Below are positions 12,825 through 24,120 of a stretch of DNA of 64,000 bases, piece after piece. A program made the translations under genes and the position numbers. Origin of the DNA: Lactarius indigo (lineage: Eukaryota > Basidiomycota > Agaricomycetes > Russulales > Russulaceae); contig JAFKAC010000002.1 in the NCBI GenBank assembly GCA_025766275.1, positions 2,480,001 to 2,544,000 on the forward strand, in the 5' to 3' direction. The notes beneath the pieces were generated by a model. It did no database searches and had not been told where the DNA came from. It saw only the letters and a list, made by a program, of their open reading frames with translations. How positions within the stretch are numbered: position 1 is the stretch's first letter; each line of letters begins with the position of its first letter.

Positions 12825-13614
12825 CTAGCGATCCTCCGCCCATTCCTAATGCCAAAGAAGGGAAACGCACACGAAAACCGAAACGTAAGAAATACGAGAG
12901 AGTGGAAGGGCAGAAAGAACTCACGTTCTCCTTCTTGATCTGGGCCTATAACGCAATTAGCCTAAACGTAGGACAGTATTCGCATTTATTTCTTACCTCT
13001 TCCTCGGGGGTGAAATCATTTACTATGTTAAAGAGTTTCCTGATCTCCTCAGGCGTCTTGCCCTTGATCATGTTGGCGACGGTCTTGCAGCCCACGTCAC
13101 TGTCAGAAGGGATTTAAAATTAAGGAATGCCACCAGGGATGACCACCTCTAAGCACTGACAGAAGTGGCTTGATGTCGAGATAGTTTGCGGCTAAGATGA
13201 TCTCGAAGAGCATCTCCTGGTCGACCGCAATGAATTTCTGATCCCACTCGCTGATATCGGTGGTGCGCTTGCGAGTCTCATCCTGTGACTCGGAGTCTGT
13301 GGTAGGAAGTCGTTCTCCTCGGTGATGCTCGCAGTATTCGAGGACCTGCGTAAAGCAGGCGTAGTCGGTCGAAAAAGACCAACATCCAGATTGGCAGCAC
13401 GCTTACCTTCTTCAAAACACTCGATGAGACATTTGGCAACGGTATCGGCTGGTCGCTCTCCCCGACATCTGAAGGTCGCGTGTCAGGGTGGTGGGCAGCC
13501 TGTGAACGGGAAAGTCGGAATACCTTCGAGCATATTTTTGATCAGTACGGAACGTTCGGCAACATCCTTGTCGACGACGAACTGTTCGTTATCAGAGGTG
13601 ACGAGAAGAACCAT
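12825..13614 (-). CDS. SKP1: SCF ubiquitin ligase adaptor Skp1
   Basis: Links cullin to F-box proteins in SCF ligases. The first exon starts at the ATG at 13614 and gives [20 protein letters not shown], then [78 protein letters not shown], and [20 protein letters not shown]. The C-terminal EEAQIKKENEWAEDR is the family's F-box-binding end; its last six codons lie in a separate exon at 12825-12842, just upstream of an ATTAG acceptor on the minus strand. Length and sequence match the family throughout. It diverges from the bL27m gene across 111 bp. Confidence 0.95.
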
Positions 13615-13725
13615 TGTGGATGCGGATGGTGTAGAGAGAGAGGGATGATGGAGAGGGTCACCTGGGCGCTCCTTCCAGACCCCTCTCCCATCCCCTAAGT
13701 GGACATTGCCACCACGCTCCCATTA
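13615..13725. promoter_or_regulatory. Divergent promoter region SKP1 / bL27m
   Basis: Only 111 bp separate the two start codons, so both transcription starts and regulatory sites must sit here or overlap the first exons. The sequence is pyrimidine-rich on the plus strand (CCCTCTCCCATCCCC at about 13681-13695). No defined site recognised. Confidence 0.35.
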
Positions 13726-14340
13726 ATGTCCTTTTTATCGTTTTTGCGCCTTTCAGACTCGGTACACTCTCCTTTTTCTATCCTAGGTCGATCCTCCTTC
13801 CATTTCATTATTTTATTGTCTCATCGTTGGCAGGATCCATCCGTACTGCGACAAAGCGTGCCGGAGGCTCTGTACGCAACCACGGTGGCTCACCAGGCAA
13901 GCGCCTTGGTGTTAAAAAGTTCTCAGGTGCGTTGCCCTTTCCTCTCCCTGGGCGACGTCCTTAGCCTCTCTCGACCACGCAGACCAGTACGTGATTCCTG
14001 GGAACATCATCGTGCGTCAGCGTGGAACGCAGTTTCACCCTGGTCAGCATGTGCGTCTTTCTCCCACCACTCTCCACTAGGCTTTGAGTGAACCTAAATA
14101 TCTATCTAGGTGAAAATAGGTCGTGATCATACACTATATGCGACGGTCCCCGGTTACGTCCGTTTCTACAAGGAAAAGTGGATGCGGGGGGAGCGGAAAT
14201 TCGTTGGTATTGTCCTCAGTCGGGGCGAGAAGTTACCTCGAGACGAACAGACACTTGGTCGCAGTCGTTTCTTTGGGCTTGTGAACCTGAATGCATCTCT
14301 CGACTCGTCTGTAACGAGCACATCGACGTCCCACGCATGA
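13726..14340 (+). CDS. MRP7: Mitochondrial ribosomal protein bL27m
   Basis: Large-subunit mitoribosomal protein. A first exon from the ATG at 13726 (MSFLSFLRLSDSVHSPFSIL) supplies the targeting sequence. After an intron (13788 to about 13842) the mature protein begins IRTATKRAGGSVRNHGGSPG KRLGVKKFS, the L27 signature; then QYVIPGNIIVRQRGTQFHPG, and after another intron IGRDHTLYATVPGYVRFYKE. The C-terminal extension RKFVGIVLSRGEKLPRDEQT is typical of fungal Mrp7. The first donor (GTCGAT) is unusual but keeps phase. Confidence 0.9.
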
Positions 14341-14539
14341 CCGTGACCTTCCGTGTCGTGTAGCACCGTTGTCACCCCTACCTGTTCCCATTCGCGAACA
14401 TTAATAATTTAGAACCCTTTCAACCATCACTCTTCCCGGAGAGCTCCGGAATTCTGTGTTGTTTCCACGGGCTGTCAGCCGTGATGGTCCTCAAGGTTAC
14501 TTGTTCTACTTCCTTACCAGTTGTTACAATACCACCACG

Positions 14540-15586
14540 ATGTCCTCTAGCTTCAAGCTGACTATAGCGCGTGAGCTTCGACCCAATGGTTTGTCCAATA
14601 TCAGTCCGAATGCCTTGGACTACTATGAGTTGCTTAATTGCTCACGCAGAATTGCCCTCGGACGAGCAAGTCGTCACAGCGGGGCGCGAAGTGCTCGAGG
14701 CATCTAAAGGCTGGAAGAAGGGCAAGGTGTACCAGAAGAACACAGTCCGAACCTATTCCAGGTCGAAGGGTCCTGGCGACGGCGCGTCTTGGTATTGCAG
14801 GGTCAGTGAGCATACTGCAGCCGAAGGCAACGTTCGACGAATTCTGGAGTAAGATTGGGGTCAATCATTCCGAGAATGAGAAAGAGTACGTCCATCCCTC
14901 TCAGCGGGAGTGGTTACGACGATGACGAGTATGACAGGTACATCGACGTTGTGAAGAAAGCCACATTGATCAAGAAGGTTTCCGCGACGCAAGAAATCTG
15001 GTCGTCGTATTACGAATTTCCGTCCTTTGGTGTTTCGCCTCGCGTGTTCACCGTATTACAAGTCACATGCTATGAGCCGAGCAGTCCCCGGACAGGGTGC
15101 GTCAATCTCAGTTGCGCTGCCTTGTTCTACCTCACCCAACTCTCTGACAGTTTAATCATATCCATTCCCGTAGACTTAACTGGCGAACCTGAGCTGGCCA
15201 AGCTCGAAGAGAGGGGTGTCAAGGGCCGCTATGTCAGCGTTGAAAGTCTCACGGAGCTCCCCAGTGGGAAGACGGAATGGCGCATGGCTACCTCCAGCAG
15301 CCCCGGCGGCCGCATACCTACTCTTCTCGTCGAGAACACAATGGCGAGTGCCATCTCCGCGGTGAGCATTTCACGTTATCCCAGAAGGGGCACTAGCTAC
15401 ACGGGTTTTCAGGACGTCCCACACTTCCTTAAGTGGTTCCAAACTGTCAGAGGCGCGACGGAGACCAATGAAGGGGTCCCCACGGTATCAACTGCCTCGG
15501 ATCTCGACGCGGCTGTCAACGTCCCTCCTGTAAACGAACCGGCTGTCGTCGGTTTGGGAACAGCCAACGCGGTCGAGGTACGATAG
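14540..15586 (+). CDS. DUF3074 START-like protein
   Basis: Fungal protein with a DUF3074 domain, a START/SRPBCC-like lipid-binding fold; the ligand is not known. The ATG at 14540 opens MSSSFKLTIARELRPN. After an intron (14588-14649) the text is ELPSDEQVVTAGREVLEASK, then KVYQKNTVRTYSR, DGASWYCRVSEHT, ATFDEFWSKIGVNHSENEKE, ATLIKKVSATQEIWSSYYEF, SPRVFTVLQV, and, after an intron, DLTGEPELAKLEERGVKGRY and WRMATSSSPGGRIPTLLVEN. The end is a short disordered tail to the stop at 15584-15586. One extra base near 14820 shifts the frame between VSEHTA and PKATFDEF. The gene follows bL27m on the same strand. Confidence 0.72.
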
Positions 15587-15687
15587 CCGATATCACAATG
15601 ATTTCCGGACTTTTGAAGCCGGCAGCACTTCCGGTTTAGATATCATACACTTTGTAGGATCACCTTACGGGACGAATATGGAGTGCT

Positions 15688-17931
15688 CTACGCTAGCTCC
15701 AGGTAGCGCTCCACTAGACATAAATAGGTATAAGTTCCTCCGCCGGGGACTCGTCACAACGTTAGACTTGAAGACTGACCTTCCCAAGTGGTAACCGCCT
15801 CATTCCAAAGCTTGATTTCGTGTTCCCTCGTACCTCCGAAATGATCCACAAACTCATCGCCAAAAATCTCGCGCGCAACGCTGTTTGGTTGGACCATCTT
15901 CGCAGGTCGCCGCTTCCAATGATAGCGGTAACATGGGAACCTTTCCAACCGCAGTGAGGGTTGGATACACCTGATCAGTTTCGCCTTAGGACGTGCGCAC
16001 CTTTCCAGCCTTCTTATCCTCAATGCTCAAGCTTGAGATCCGGCGCGACGGGCAACACCAGCTTCTTCTCGATGCCCCTGATGCCGAGTCCAAAAATCGC
16101 ACTCAATGCGAAGAAAGGATTCACATCTGCGCCTGTGACGCGGATCTCGAAACGCGTCGCTGCTGGTGGGACCGATGGTGGAGATATGACCCTGACCGAG
16201 GCGGCGCGGGAATCATAGCCAAATGTCACGGCATTGGGTGCCCAAAATGCCTCACCGCCAGTAAGCCGCTTGTAACCGTTGAGAGTTGGTACGAGCTGTC
16301 ATGGAGTTAGGTCTTAAGGCGAACGCTTTCTACGGGGGTGGCGCTCACGGTGGGCATAACTTTGAATGGCTCAGTGTCACTTCGACCAGGCGTTACGACG
16401 AGGCTTACCATCAGTCAAACCATGCAATACACCAGCAAGGAAGTACTCGGCGCTCTGACTAATATGCTTGAGCTCATCATAAGCAGCCCCTTCTCGTCCC
16501 CCTTTGAGCTCTTCGGGTTTGACAGCGAAGATGTTGTCGCCATTGCCATCACGAATGGATACGTGAATGTGACTTCAGAGCGCAAATTTTACTGTTAGCT
16601 AGTCGTGGGTGAAGAACCACGCAATTTACACCAACCCACTACATCCAGGTAACTGAGTAAGCAAGGGCAGTCGCATGAGTGTTGTGATCGACCACTCGAA
16701 AGGATATACTTACATTCCCCCAAGGCTTTGCCATGAAACTTGGGGTGATACCATACTTCATCCCCAAGCTCTTGACGAGATACTTAAATAACAACGCATT
16801 GTCCGCCATACGGAGAGCTGTATTGTAAGCGAGTGCCGTCTCAAAGACTCCTGGACCGGTCTCCGTGTCTGTCCGAAATGACATCACACACAGGAAGTGA
16901 GTATGTAGTTACACGCGTACGGTGGCCTTCGATGTCGATGTCGAACCTATCCGCTTCGTTAAATATGTCGTGAAAGTAATCATTGTTTAGCTGTGTACGG
17001 AGCATGGAATAGCCGTGCACTGTGATATACGTGGTCAGTGAAACTACCGCGTCGAAGATACAACGATACTTACTCCCTGGGGTCAGAGGCTGTAAATCAC
17101 TGAACTTTTTCTCAACGAGGGTATGTGGTGTCTCTGCGGACGCGACTCAGCTACCACCCACACAAGATCCGTCAAAGTTACCTTTGAATTGAAAATACTG
17201 CGTCAAACGTCAGTCGCGCAGTTGTGTTCCAAGTTCGGTGTTAGCAACGTACTTCAAACTCGACCCCTGCAAGACATTGCCACCCGTGTTGCTCCCCGTT
17301 ACTCAGAACCTTCTTCAACACGCCGCGTGGGCAGACGCTGACGGGGGCCCTCGTCTCGGGATCCAAGAACGAGACCAAGAAAAATGGGACGTTGCCCTCC
17401 CAGGGAATCCTGCGGTACGTGGACAAATCGATGGACGCGATGAGGTCACGATAGCCATTTGCCGAATTGGAGATGAGAAGCTCTCTTGAATACACGGCAT
17501 CGTGCAAATCCCAGCCGCTGACTTCCCGTGAACACTCTGTAATTGAAGCGAGAGATGACATACAAAATAACGCTGCAGAATCCGAAGCCATCAGAGGACG
17601 CTGCACTCAAAAACTTCTCCTTTGACTGGACAAACCCGATCATCAACAACGGCCATGCCAGTAGGAGCTATGTGCGGCACACCATGAATTTCCCGCGTAA
17701 GACTCCGTCAACTAGGCCGGGATCAGACATCGCTACAGTAATTGGCCAGAAAATCTCCCATACGTAGGACCTACCATCGAAACCTGCGCAGTAAGGTGAT
17801 CAGTTGAAATCTCGTCGTAGTCTAATTTTAACTACGCAACCTGCAACTTTAACCTTATTATCAAGTGCCAGTAGGGACTTTAAATCTTCCAGTGAGGTTG
17901 GGGCACACTTGGTGGAGGAGTTGACTACCAT
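15688..17931 (-). CDS. Glutamine synthetase-like protein (FluG/GS-fold type)
   Basis: Member of the glutamine synthetase fold, of the FluG/GlnA-like class rather than the main GLN1 enzyme. The start MVVNSSTKCAPTSLEDLKSL leads to KVAGFDVDGVLRGKFM, then SNSANGYRDLIASIDLSTYR, PWEGNVPFFLVSFLDPETRA, LAGVEFEYF, FMAKPWGN, DNIFAVKPEELK, LNGYKRLTGGEAFWAPNAVT, RFEIRVTGADVNPFFALSAI and the end EVERYLELA. Catalytic-type blocks (NGYKRL, PPAATRFEIR) are present. The conserved AGFDVDG is built from an unusually small 9-nt exon at 17775-17783. About a dozen introns. It diverges from the WD40 gene over 84 bp. The substrate cannot be read from the sequence; gamma-glutamyl-amine ligases belong to the same class. 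Confidence 0.85.
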
Positions 17932-18015
17932 GATGGCTGTCTGAAGGGGCAAATGCTTCAGTCGGCAGGCGTGTGGAGATTGGCACTTGACATTATTAGA
18001 TTACAAATAACCGTC

Positions 18016-19377
18016 ATGAATCCGTACGCCCTACAACACACCTTACTTACACCAGCACATGTGTCGTCATTGGAGTATACACAAAATGAAACGTTGATTT
18101 TGGGATCTGGTGAGAGCTGTCGCGTTCAGTGTGGAACAAGCTACGTCTGATCTTGGAAGATGACGGGAGTATTCGGCTCTATCGCCTACCAGACACTAAA
18201 GTTGTCAAAGCCATTCGAGGACTTGGCTCTGAAGTCTCATCCACCGCCTTCATGGCACCCAAGTCCGGTGGTTTCGGCAACATGTGGGTGGCCTGTGGAA
18301 GTTCTGTCAGTGTTTGAGGCGCCTTCGCCCCATCGGTTTGGATGTAACACTCGCTGACCCATCTCAGGTAAAGTTGTTCAATCTGGACACCCAAGAACTC
18401 ATTCAGACATCGGAAAATGCGTTGATCACTATCCAAGTAGGCGAAAACGACGGGGATGCAGTGAATGGGGTATGTGATATAGTAGATCTTCCACTGGTTC
18501 GTCTGAGAACTTACTCCCAGATATCTGTTAGTGAGAACCAGAAGAGCCTCGCATTCACCCTGGATAGTGGGGCTGTGGGTGTAGTTGACCTGTCGACAAA
18601 CGGCGTCCGAAAGATGAAGACACAGCATACGAGTGTGAGCCTCGACATGCCTGTGCAACACCCGAGCGTTGATACCCTCAGTACTTTAGATTTGTGCGAC
18701 TGCGAGTTTTATACCTGACCGTCCGAGTGAGGCTGTCAGTGGGGGCTATGACTCTGCCTTACTCCACTTCGATTTCAGACAAGGCACTCTACTTTCAAGG
18801 CGAGAGTTCGGTACGTCGTTTCTTGTAAACCAGCCACATAGAGGGTCACTCCCTTCCCATAGTCTCGTTACCGCAGATCTCCGCTGTGTCATTATCTCCC
18901 CCGTTCACCATTTGCCTCTCTGTTTCGTCCACAGGGAGTGTCGCCGCAGGCACCGCAGATGGCCAACTATGGATTGGCCTAGGCGGCGACAAGAGGGTCT
19001 CGGTAAAAAAGACCCGCAAGTGGGGAGGTTTGCGTGAGGATATGGGCTTGTCCAAGAAGATTGCTGACGGCCCTGTTGTCGCCTTGTAAGTTTACTTTCT
19101 TACTGGTACGTCCAAATTTATTCACCGTACGTGACTAGAGCCTTCTTGGAATCCCACAACGATTGTTACGAGCACTCTGCTTGGTAACATTTCTGGACAC
19201 TTATTGCGCATCGAGGATGACATAGGAGATTGGGGAATTGAGTCGTTTCCAATTGCGCAGACGGAGATGATTTCAAAAGTCAATGCGTTAGCTATTCACG
19301 GCGACAACATCGCTGTTGGAGGATTCCGGATGGACGGGAAAGGAGTCGCCGAAGTGCACGGCTGCAAGGTGGTGTGA
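18016..19377 (+). CDS. WD40-repeat protein (possibly WDR53-like)
   Basis: From the ATG at 18016 the exons give MNPYALQHTLLTPAHVSSLE, then DDGSIRLYRLPDTKVVKAIR, NMWVACGSSV, VKLFNLDTQELIQTSENAL, NQKSLAFTLDSGAVGVVDLS, YDSALLHFDFRQGTLLSR, AGTADGQLWIGLGGDKRVSV, LGNISGHLLRIEDDIGDWGI and NALAIHGDNIAVGG. The recurring hydrophobic/Gly-Asp pattern with DG..R.Y and SA..HFDFRQG is that of WD40 blades; four to six blades are likely. The SALLHFDFRQG block resembles WDR53, but this is a weak assignment. It ends at 19377 and faces the next gene tail to tail. Role unknown; a ligase or complex scaffold is the usual case. Confidence 0.65.
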
Positions 19378-19448
19378 AGGGTCGAGACCTTGGATTGTAG
19401 CATGTAGTTACTCTGTAAGCCCCATCGCTACCATCACGTTTACGCGTG

Positions 19449-20326
19449 CTACGAATCCTTTTCTGCTTGTAAGTTCGTTTCCAACTCAGCGATCCTTTGT
19501 AGGTACGCGGTACGTTCCGCTCTCATTTGGGCCAGGTATTCTTCGTCAGAGACCCTTTTCAAACCAATGGCGTGGATCATTCGATCAAACAAAGGTTCTT
19601 TGAGCACAGGGAGCTCAGTGACACTAGAAGGACTTGGTAACGGTGGTCGAGGGGATGCAGTGGGACTTGTCCGGGAGACAAACTTCACGCGTTGAACGCC
19701 AAGCTCGTTGTAGAGCAACTGTCCAACGGCGCAGAAGACGGACCCGAATATCATCCCTGGCAATGCGCCGCGTGTACCACCTTGAAACGATATGTCGGGT
19801 CCTGTCGGGGTCTACGAACAAGTCGAAGGGCACGTACGTCTCCATGTATTCCATAAACCACCCGTGAACCCCCCGCTTAAAGCGGAGTCGAGAGTGTGCT
19901 GCAGTCTCATGGCCCCCCATGTGACAGTACTATTCGAAGAAGTCTCTGTCGAGGCCAGTGTCTCTCGTCGGACCATCCTGCTTGTGGGGTCTCGCTCGCA
20001 GGGCTTGGTTTAGAAGGGGAACGACAACATATCCCCTGACACCTACAGGAATGTGAGAGATAGTGGAATAGTAGTACACTATTAGCTCACTGAAGAACGT
20101 GGCCCCAGCGACACCGCAATTAAGGGCAGCTGACGCGGCATATATGCACGCAATGGCTTGTCCTCTTCGTTTAGCTAAAGCATAGGTGCTGGTAATGAAT
20201 GCACCGGCGACGGCTGCAGAAGGAGCCAAGATGAGAAGTGATGCGGTTATCCTGCGAGACAGGGAAGACGAACTTGCATGAAGCTATTGTCCCAGTGGCC
20301 ACCGTAAGAGGTGTGGATTGTTCCAT
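19449..20326 (-). CDS. Tim17/Tim22-superfamily-like membrane protein
   Basis: Predicted multi-span protein. The N-terminal half (from about MEQSTPLTVATGTIAS) gives two hydrophobic spans, ITASLLILAPSAAVAGAFIT and IACIYAASAALNCGVAGATF. The second half has STVTWGAMRLQHTLDSALSG, GGFTGGLWNTWRRGT and LPGMIFGSVFCAVGQLLYNE, with GxxxG-rich helices like the Tim17 fold, then LGVQRVKFVSRT. The C-terminus is a short coiled coil (EEYLAQMRAERTAYLQRIAE). A frame change is needed between the second span and the TWGAMRL exon. Glycine-rich TM pairs suggest a mitochondrial inner-membrane assembly factor, but I cannot name it. The start is uncertain; an ATG at 20326 is the first in frame. Confidence 0.55.
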
Positions 20327-20393
20327 GACGGTTTCAACCTTAGCGCACAGTCCTCGGTACAAAAACTCGGGTTATCCCGACTGAATTACGTCA

Positions 20394-23300
20394 TCAGATC
20401 GTGTCCCGAACAAAGGCCAGTGTACCCAAACACGAGGACATGGAATCTAGTAAACGACTACTCTCTTGCCTTTGTAGCAACAACAGAGCTTCCAGGTCAC
20501 CTCGTAGCTCTGCACTTTGGACGAGTACCTCTCCATGCACGCGCAGAAACAAATTGAGATACGTTTGGACAGCTTCAAAATCACGACGGGACTTGAGGCG
20601 CTGCGAGAGGGCGTTTAAAAAGATCCCCAAGTCTGGAACAGTCACCAAAGAGCGAATTTCCAAGTCAACTGCAGCGGGGGAGAGCGATTTCGCAAAAGCA
20701 AAGAACGCCTCATCTGCAAAGCTCATAAGTCTACGATCGTCATGGGTAGGTAGACGTCACGCCTACAAATTCCCTCCTTTAGCTCCCGCGATAGTTTTTC
20801 AGAGAAGACGCTTTTGGCATTTGCGGCGGATTTCTCCGATCTCCGCGTCGGCGTCTTTTCCTGTCCTTTTTCTTGAACCACGAACCGCGTTTCAACGCCT
20901 GGAAGTGTGGGTAGAAAAAACGGTGCCTTTTCCTGGGCTTTCGGGGGTTCTTTTGGCTTGTTTCGGCGCTGATATCCAAAAGGAGTTGAATATGCAAAAA
21001 AAAGAGGGAAGATGGGAAATGGTTACTTGGATCACGTCGAGGTTCAGGAGTGTCTGCCACCTTGATCGTGGTAGCAACGTAAGAGTAACGACCTCACCGT
21101 CTACGTCTGGCACAGAGCCAAAGATATCTTGAGGCTGGTCACGCACGGTGAGACTGGACAAATGTCTCAATGCTGCGAAAGAAACATTAATTATGGGCAA
21201 CTACGATGGGTTTCTGGACAAACCTTCATCTTCGGCAGCGCCACCCACTGACGGTAAGTTGACGCGCTCCAAATCTTCTTCTGTGAAGCTGCGGAACGAG
21301 ATGTCTGTGTACTGGGCTCGATTCGCCCTACGGTGGTGTCATTAGATTGTGCCAATCGCGCAGCGGAATGGACGTGCCAGAGATATACCCCGACGCTGTC
21401 AACGTGGGCCGTCGCCAAAAAATCACCAATAGGTGAGAATGATACGCTGGTGGCGATACTTGCAGTCCGGAAAGCATCGATTAGGCGACCAGAAGGAATA
21501 TCAAATGTCCGAATAATTGAATCGAGCGATGTCGTGACGAGCCATCGCGAGTCAGAAGAGAATGTCTACGCGCGCTGTCATCGAGACTGAGGCAACGGGT
21601 CGAGTATCGGTGAACCCACGAGGTCTAGGACACGTCCGCCAAATCCACCGAACTCACGGACTATCCTGTGAGTTTCGATGTCTACGAGACGCACAGTGAG
21701 ATCGTCACATGTGACCGCAAGAAGACCGCTGTCTCGCTGGAGGGCGATGGACACAACGGCGGCTGGCACGATGAGCACATGCACCAATTTTGCGGTGTGG
21801 AAGTCAAAAAACTGATTGCAGAAGAAATAAATGACCACTTGTAGTATCATAAGAAGAGCACGTACGTTGACAGTTCCGTCAAGAGTGCTAGCAATCACCA
21901 CGCGGTTCAGTGAATCCGTGGCGAGGCCAGTTACACTGCGCTCCTCACTCTTTTGTTTCCCAGGTGGAGGTCGATACTTCGTACAAACGCCATCTGGACA
22001 AGGTCCGAGGCTGAACGACTTACGGCGGGCACCGGATTGCATGTTCCACATGTGTACGACACCCGTAGAGGAACCGCCTAATCCGAAATTACCACATGCA
22101 GAAACACAGACCGCCTATCTCGAGGTTCAGCACGAGACGAGGAAGAAAATCGTCAAGGGCCTGCCTTAATCGTCCCGACAGTTCGTGATTTGCCGTTCTC
22201 TACGACTCCAAGCGCATGCTTGCCTAATCTTTTGTTCAGCATGCTCCATGTTCTGGCATAGGTCTCGTCGGAGTGTGCCGTTAGAACATCATCCCAGTCT
22301 TTGTATCTTGTAGTCGAGAACGATAGCGCCGTGATGGAGGAATGCTTAAGTGAAGCAAGTGGCACAGATATTGCAGAAGCTTTCTTGCTTAAAGAGCCTA
22401 GGAGAGTACGGGTTGCCGTAAGAATGTCTCTTGGAAAAAAATAGGCAAACCTTGGGATAACTCAAACGATCGTGAGTCACGCACGACGGACGTGTATCGG
22501 AGACTACGGTCCCTCGATGCTGTAAGTAACTGTTTTCCATCTTCACCATAGTAACGAATGAGGTGCGGAGGTACTTGATGGCCCGATCGAAATTTCAGAA
22601 GACGCGGCGGCGACGTCAGTGAGTCAAAATGCCATTGCTTGTAAAATATCAGCGAGATACGCGACGTGTCCTGACTCAGAGCGAACCTTGACGCTATTAT
22701 CTTCCCCCGAACTGACGAGCAGTGGCTGGCCGGAAATCCACTCCAAAGCGGATATACTGCCGTCGTGGGCACCTCGTACCGTATGGAGTAAGCGCCCACC
22801 AGACCCTAGATCCCAGAGTGAGATATGGCCCGTTTCTGAGGCGGAAGCGAGAGCAGGGGGTCCATCTGACAAAAGGACATTCAAACTCCCAAACATTGGA
22901 AGTAGAACTTCTCGTACCACCCCGAAAAGCGAGTGCCCGCACCGGGCCTTCCCGCATGATAATCCGAATTAGTTTTTCATCAGCACGTATGTCGTAGATC
23001 GAGACCTCTCCGGATGCAAAGCCAATGCCTACTACGTCAATGGCAGGAGACTGGGCCAACGCAGTTATGGGAGAAGGTGACGAATATTCTGAGAGTTGAA
23101 CGAAAGGAATTTTGTGTATGCAAGACCTGAGACAGACCGTTATTAGAGTTACTTCTATAAATATACAGCGGTGCGCACAGAGCACGAATGTTCCACAGTT
23201 GCAAACTTCCGTCATTGCCCCCAACGAGGACTTTGTTTAAATAGGTGGCGGGGTGAAAAAGGCGTACAGCGACAAAGCCAGGCTCGAAATGAATCTGGCT

Positions 23301-23993
23301 GTGTAGTTCTTCGCAGGCATTCAGCACTGCTTCAAACGTATAGGTTCGCTCAGGTGCTCACTTTTCTCTGAAATGTCCCAGGCAAGCAGATTTCGCCCGT
23401 CTTCGGTAAGAGCAAGAAGGTGAGAGCCAAAGACGAGTGGTGAAGTTATTAGAGTCCCCAGAGGGTTCGTCAGCCTACCAATCTTCCGGGGAGATGAAGA
23501 TGGTGCGCGTTAAGAATTCGAAACTGCACACACCTCTTTCCCTCTGCTGTATTTGAGAACATGTGGACCAGATGAGGCCCACACAAAGTCGCCATCAAAC
23601 GCTATACCCGTAATCGGGTCTTGCGTCTCCGATCCTACAGAAGCGCTTTATTATTGAATACTACGAAAAGGAAGTGGGAAACGGCGGTGATCGCTCACCA
23701 ACGAACAGAAGGGTCATCTTCTCGCCTTCCCACAAAGCCCACGAATTCCCTAAGCATGTCAAGATATGCACACGTGGACCCTCAGCTGAGCCCTTGACTG
23801 CTCTCAGCTGAAGAGCAAATGGCACTCCATTTGTTATGATACCGAGTGCGCGAAATGGCGTAAATAAACGTTGAGAGTCAAGTGACTTCGGAGGTGTACC
23901 AGCGCGCGCGAAGTCCCCAGTCTTTTCAGTAGAAGAGCGAATTCTTTTGCTAGGAGGGTGGGCGGCCTCTTCGTCCGCCGCTGCGACTGCCAT
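20394..23993 (-). CDS. UTP21: U3 snoRNP / SSU processome WD40 protein Utp21
   Basis: Component of the UTP-B subcomplex of the 90S pre-ribosome (WDR36 family). The ATG at 23993 opens MAVAAADEEAAHPPSKRIRS, a short basic tail, then SLDSQRLFTPFRALGIITNG, which starts the first propeller. Blades are visible in many exons, for example VLVGGNDGSLQLWNIR, DVVGIGFASGEVSIYDIRA, ALASASETGHISLWDLGSG, ALEWISGQPLLVSSGEDNS, TGLATDSLNRVVIASTLDGT and ALQRDSGLLAVTCDDLTVRL. The linker FFLPTLPGVETRF and the C-terminal helical domain are diagnostic: AAVDLEIRSLVTVPDLGIFL followed by QRLKSRRDFEAVQTYLNLFL. The two propellers plus this domain match Utp21 order. It diverges from the SRP receptor gene over 127 bp. Confidence 0.93.
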
Positions 23994-24120
23994 CGTGCAG
24001 TTGCCGGAATGTGACCGGCGCTTGCACTGTGCATGCACTGATTATATAACGCGAGATTTCTTGACAACTTGCTTGCAACTCGCAACTCGCACTTTGGGCC
24101 TTGAGTCAATCCATACAGTC
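23994..24120. promoter_or_regulatory. Divergent promoter with TATATAA box, UTP21 / SRP102
   Basis: A 127-bp gap between divergent start codons. A TATATAA element lies near 24042-24048, about 75 bp from the plus-strand ATG and about 50 bp from the minus-strand ATG, and could serve either gene. Confidence 0.4.

Noticed and set aside
14802..14820. A 19-nt GTCAGTGAGCATACTGCAG candidate intron in the DUF3074 gene
   Set aside because: It restores frame, but it would remove the family's VSEH block and is far shorter than the 45-60 nt introns seen elsewhere.
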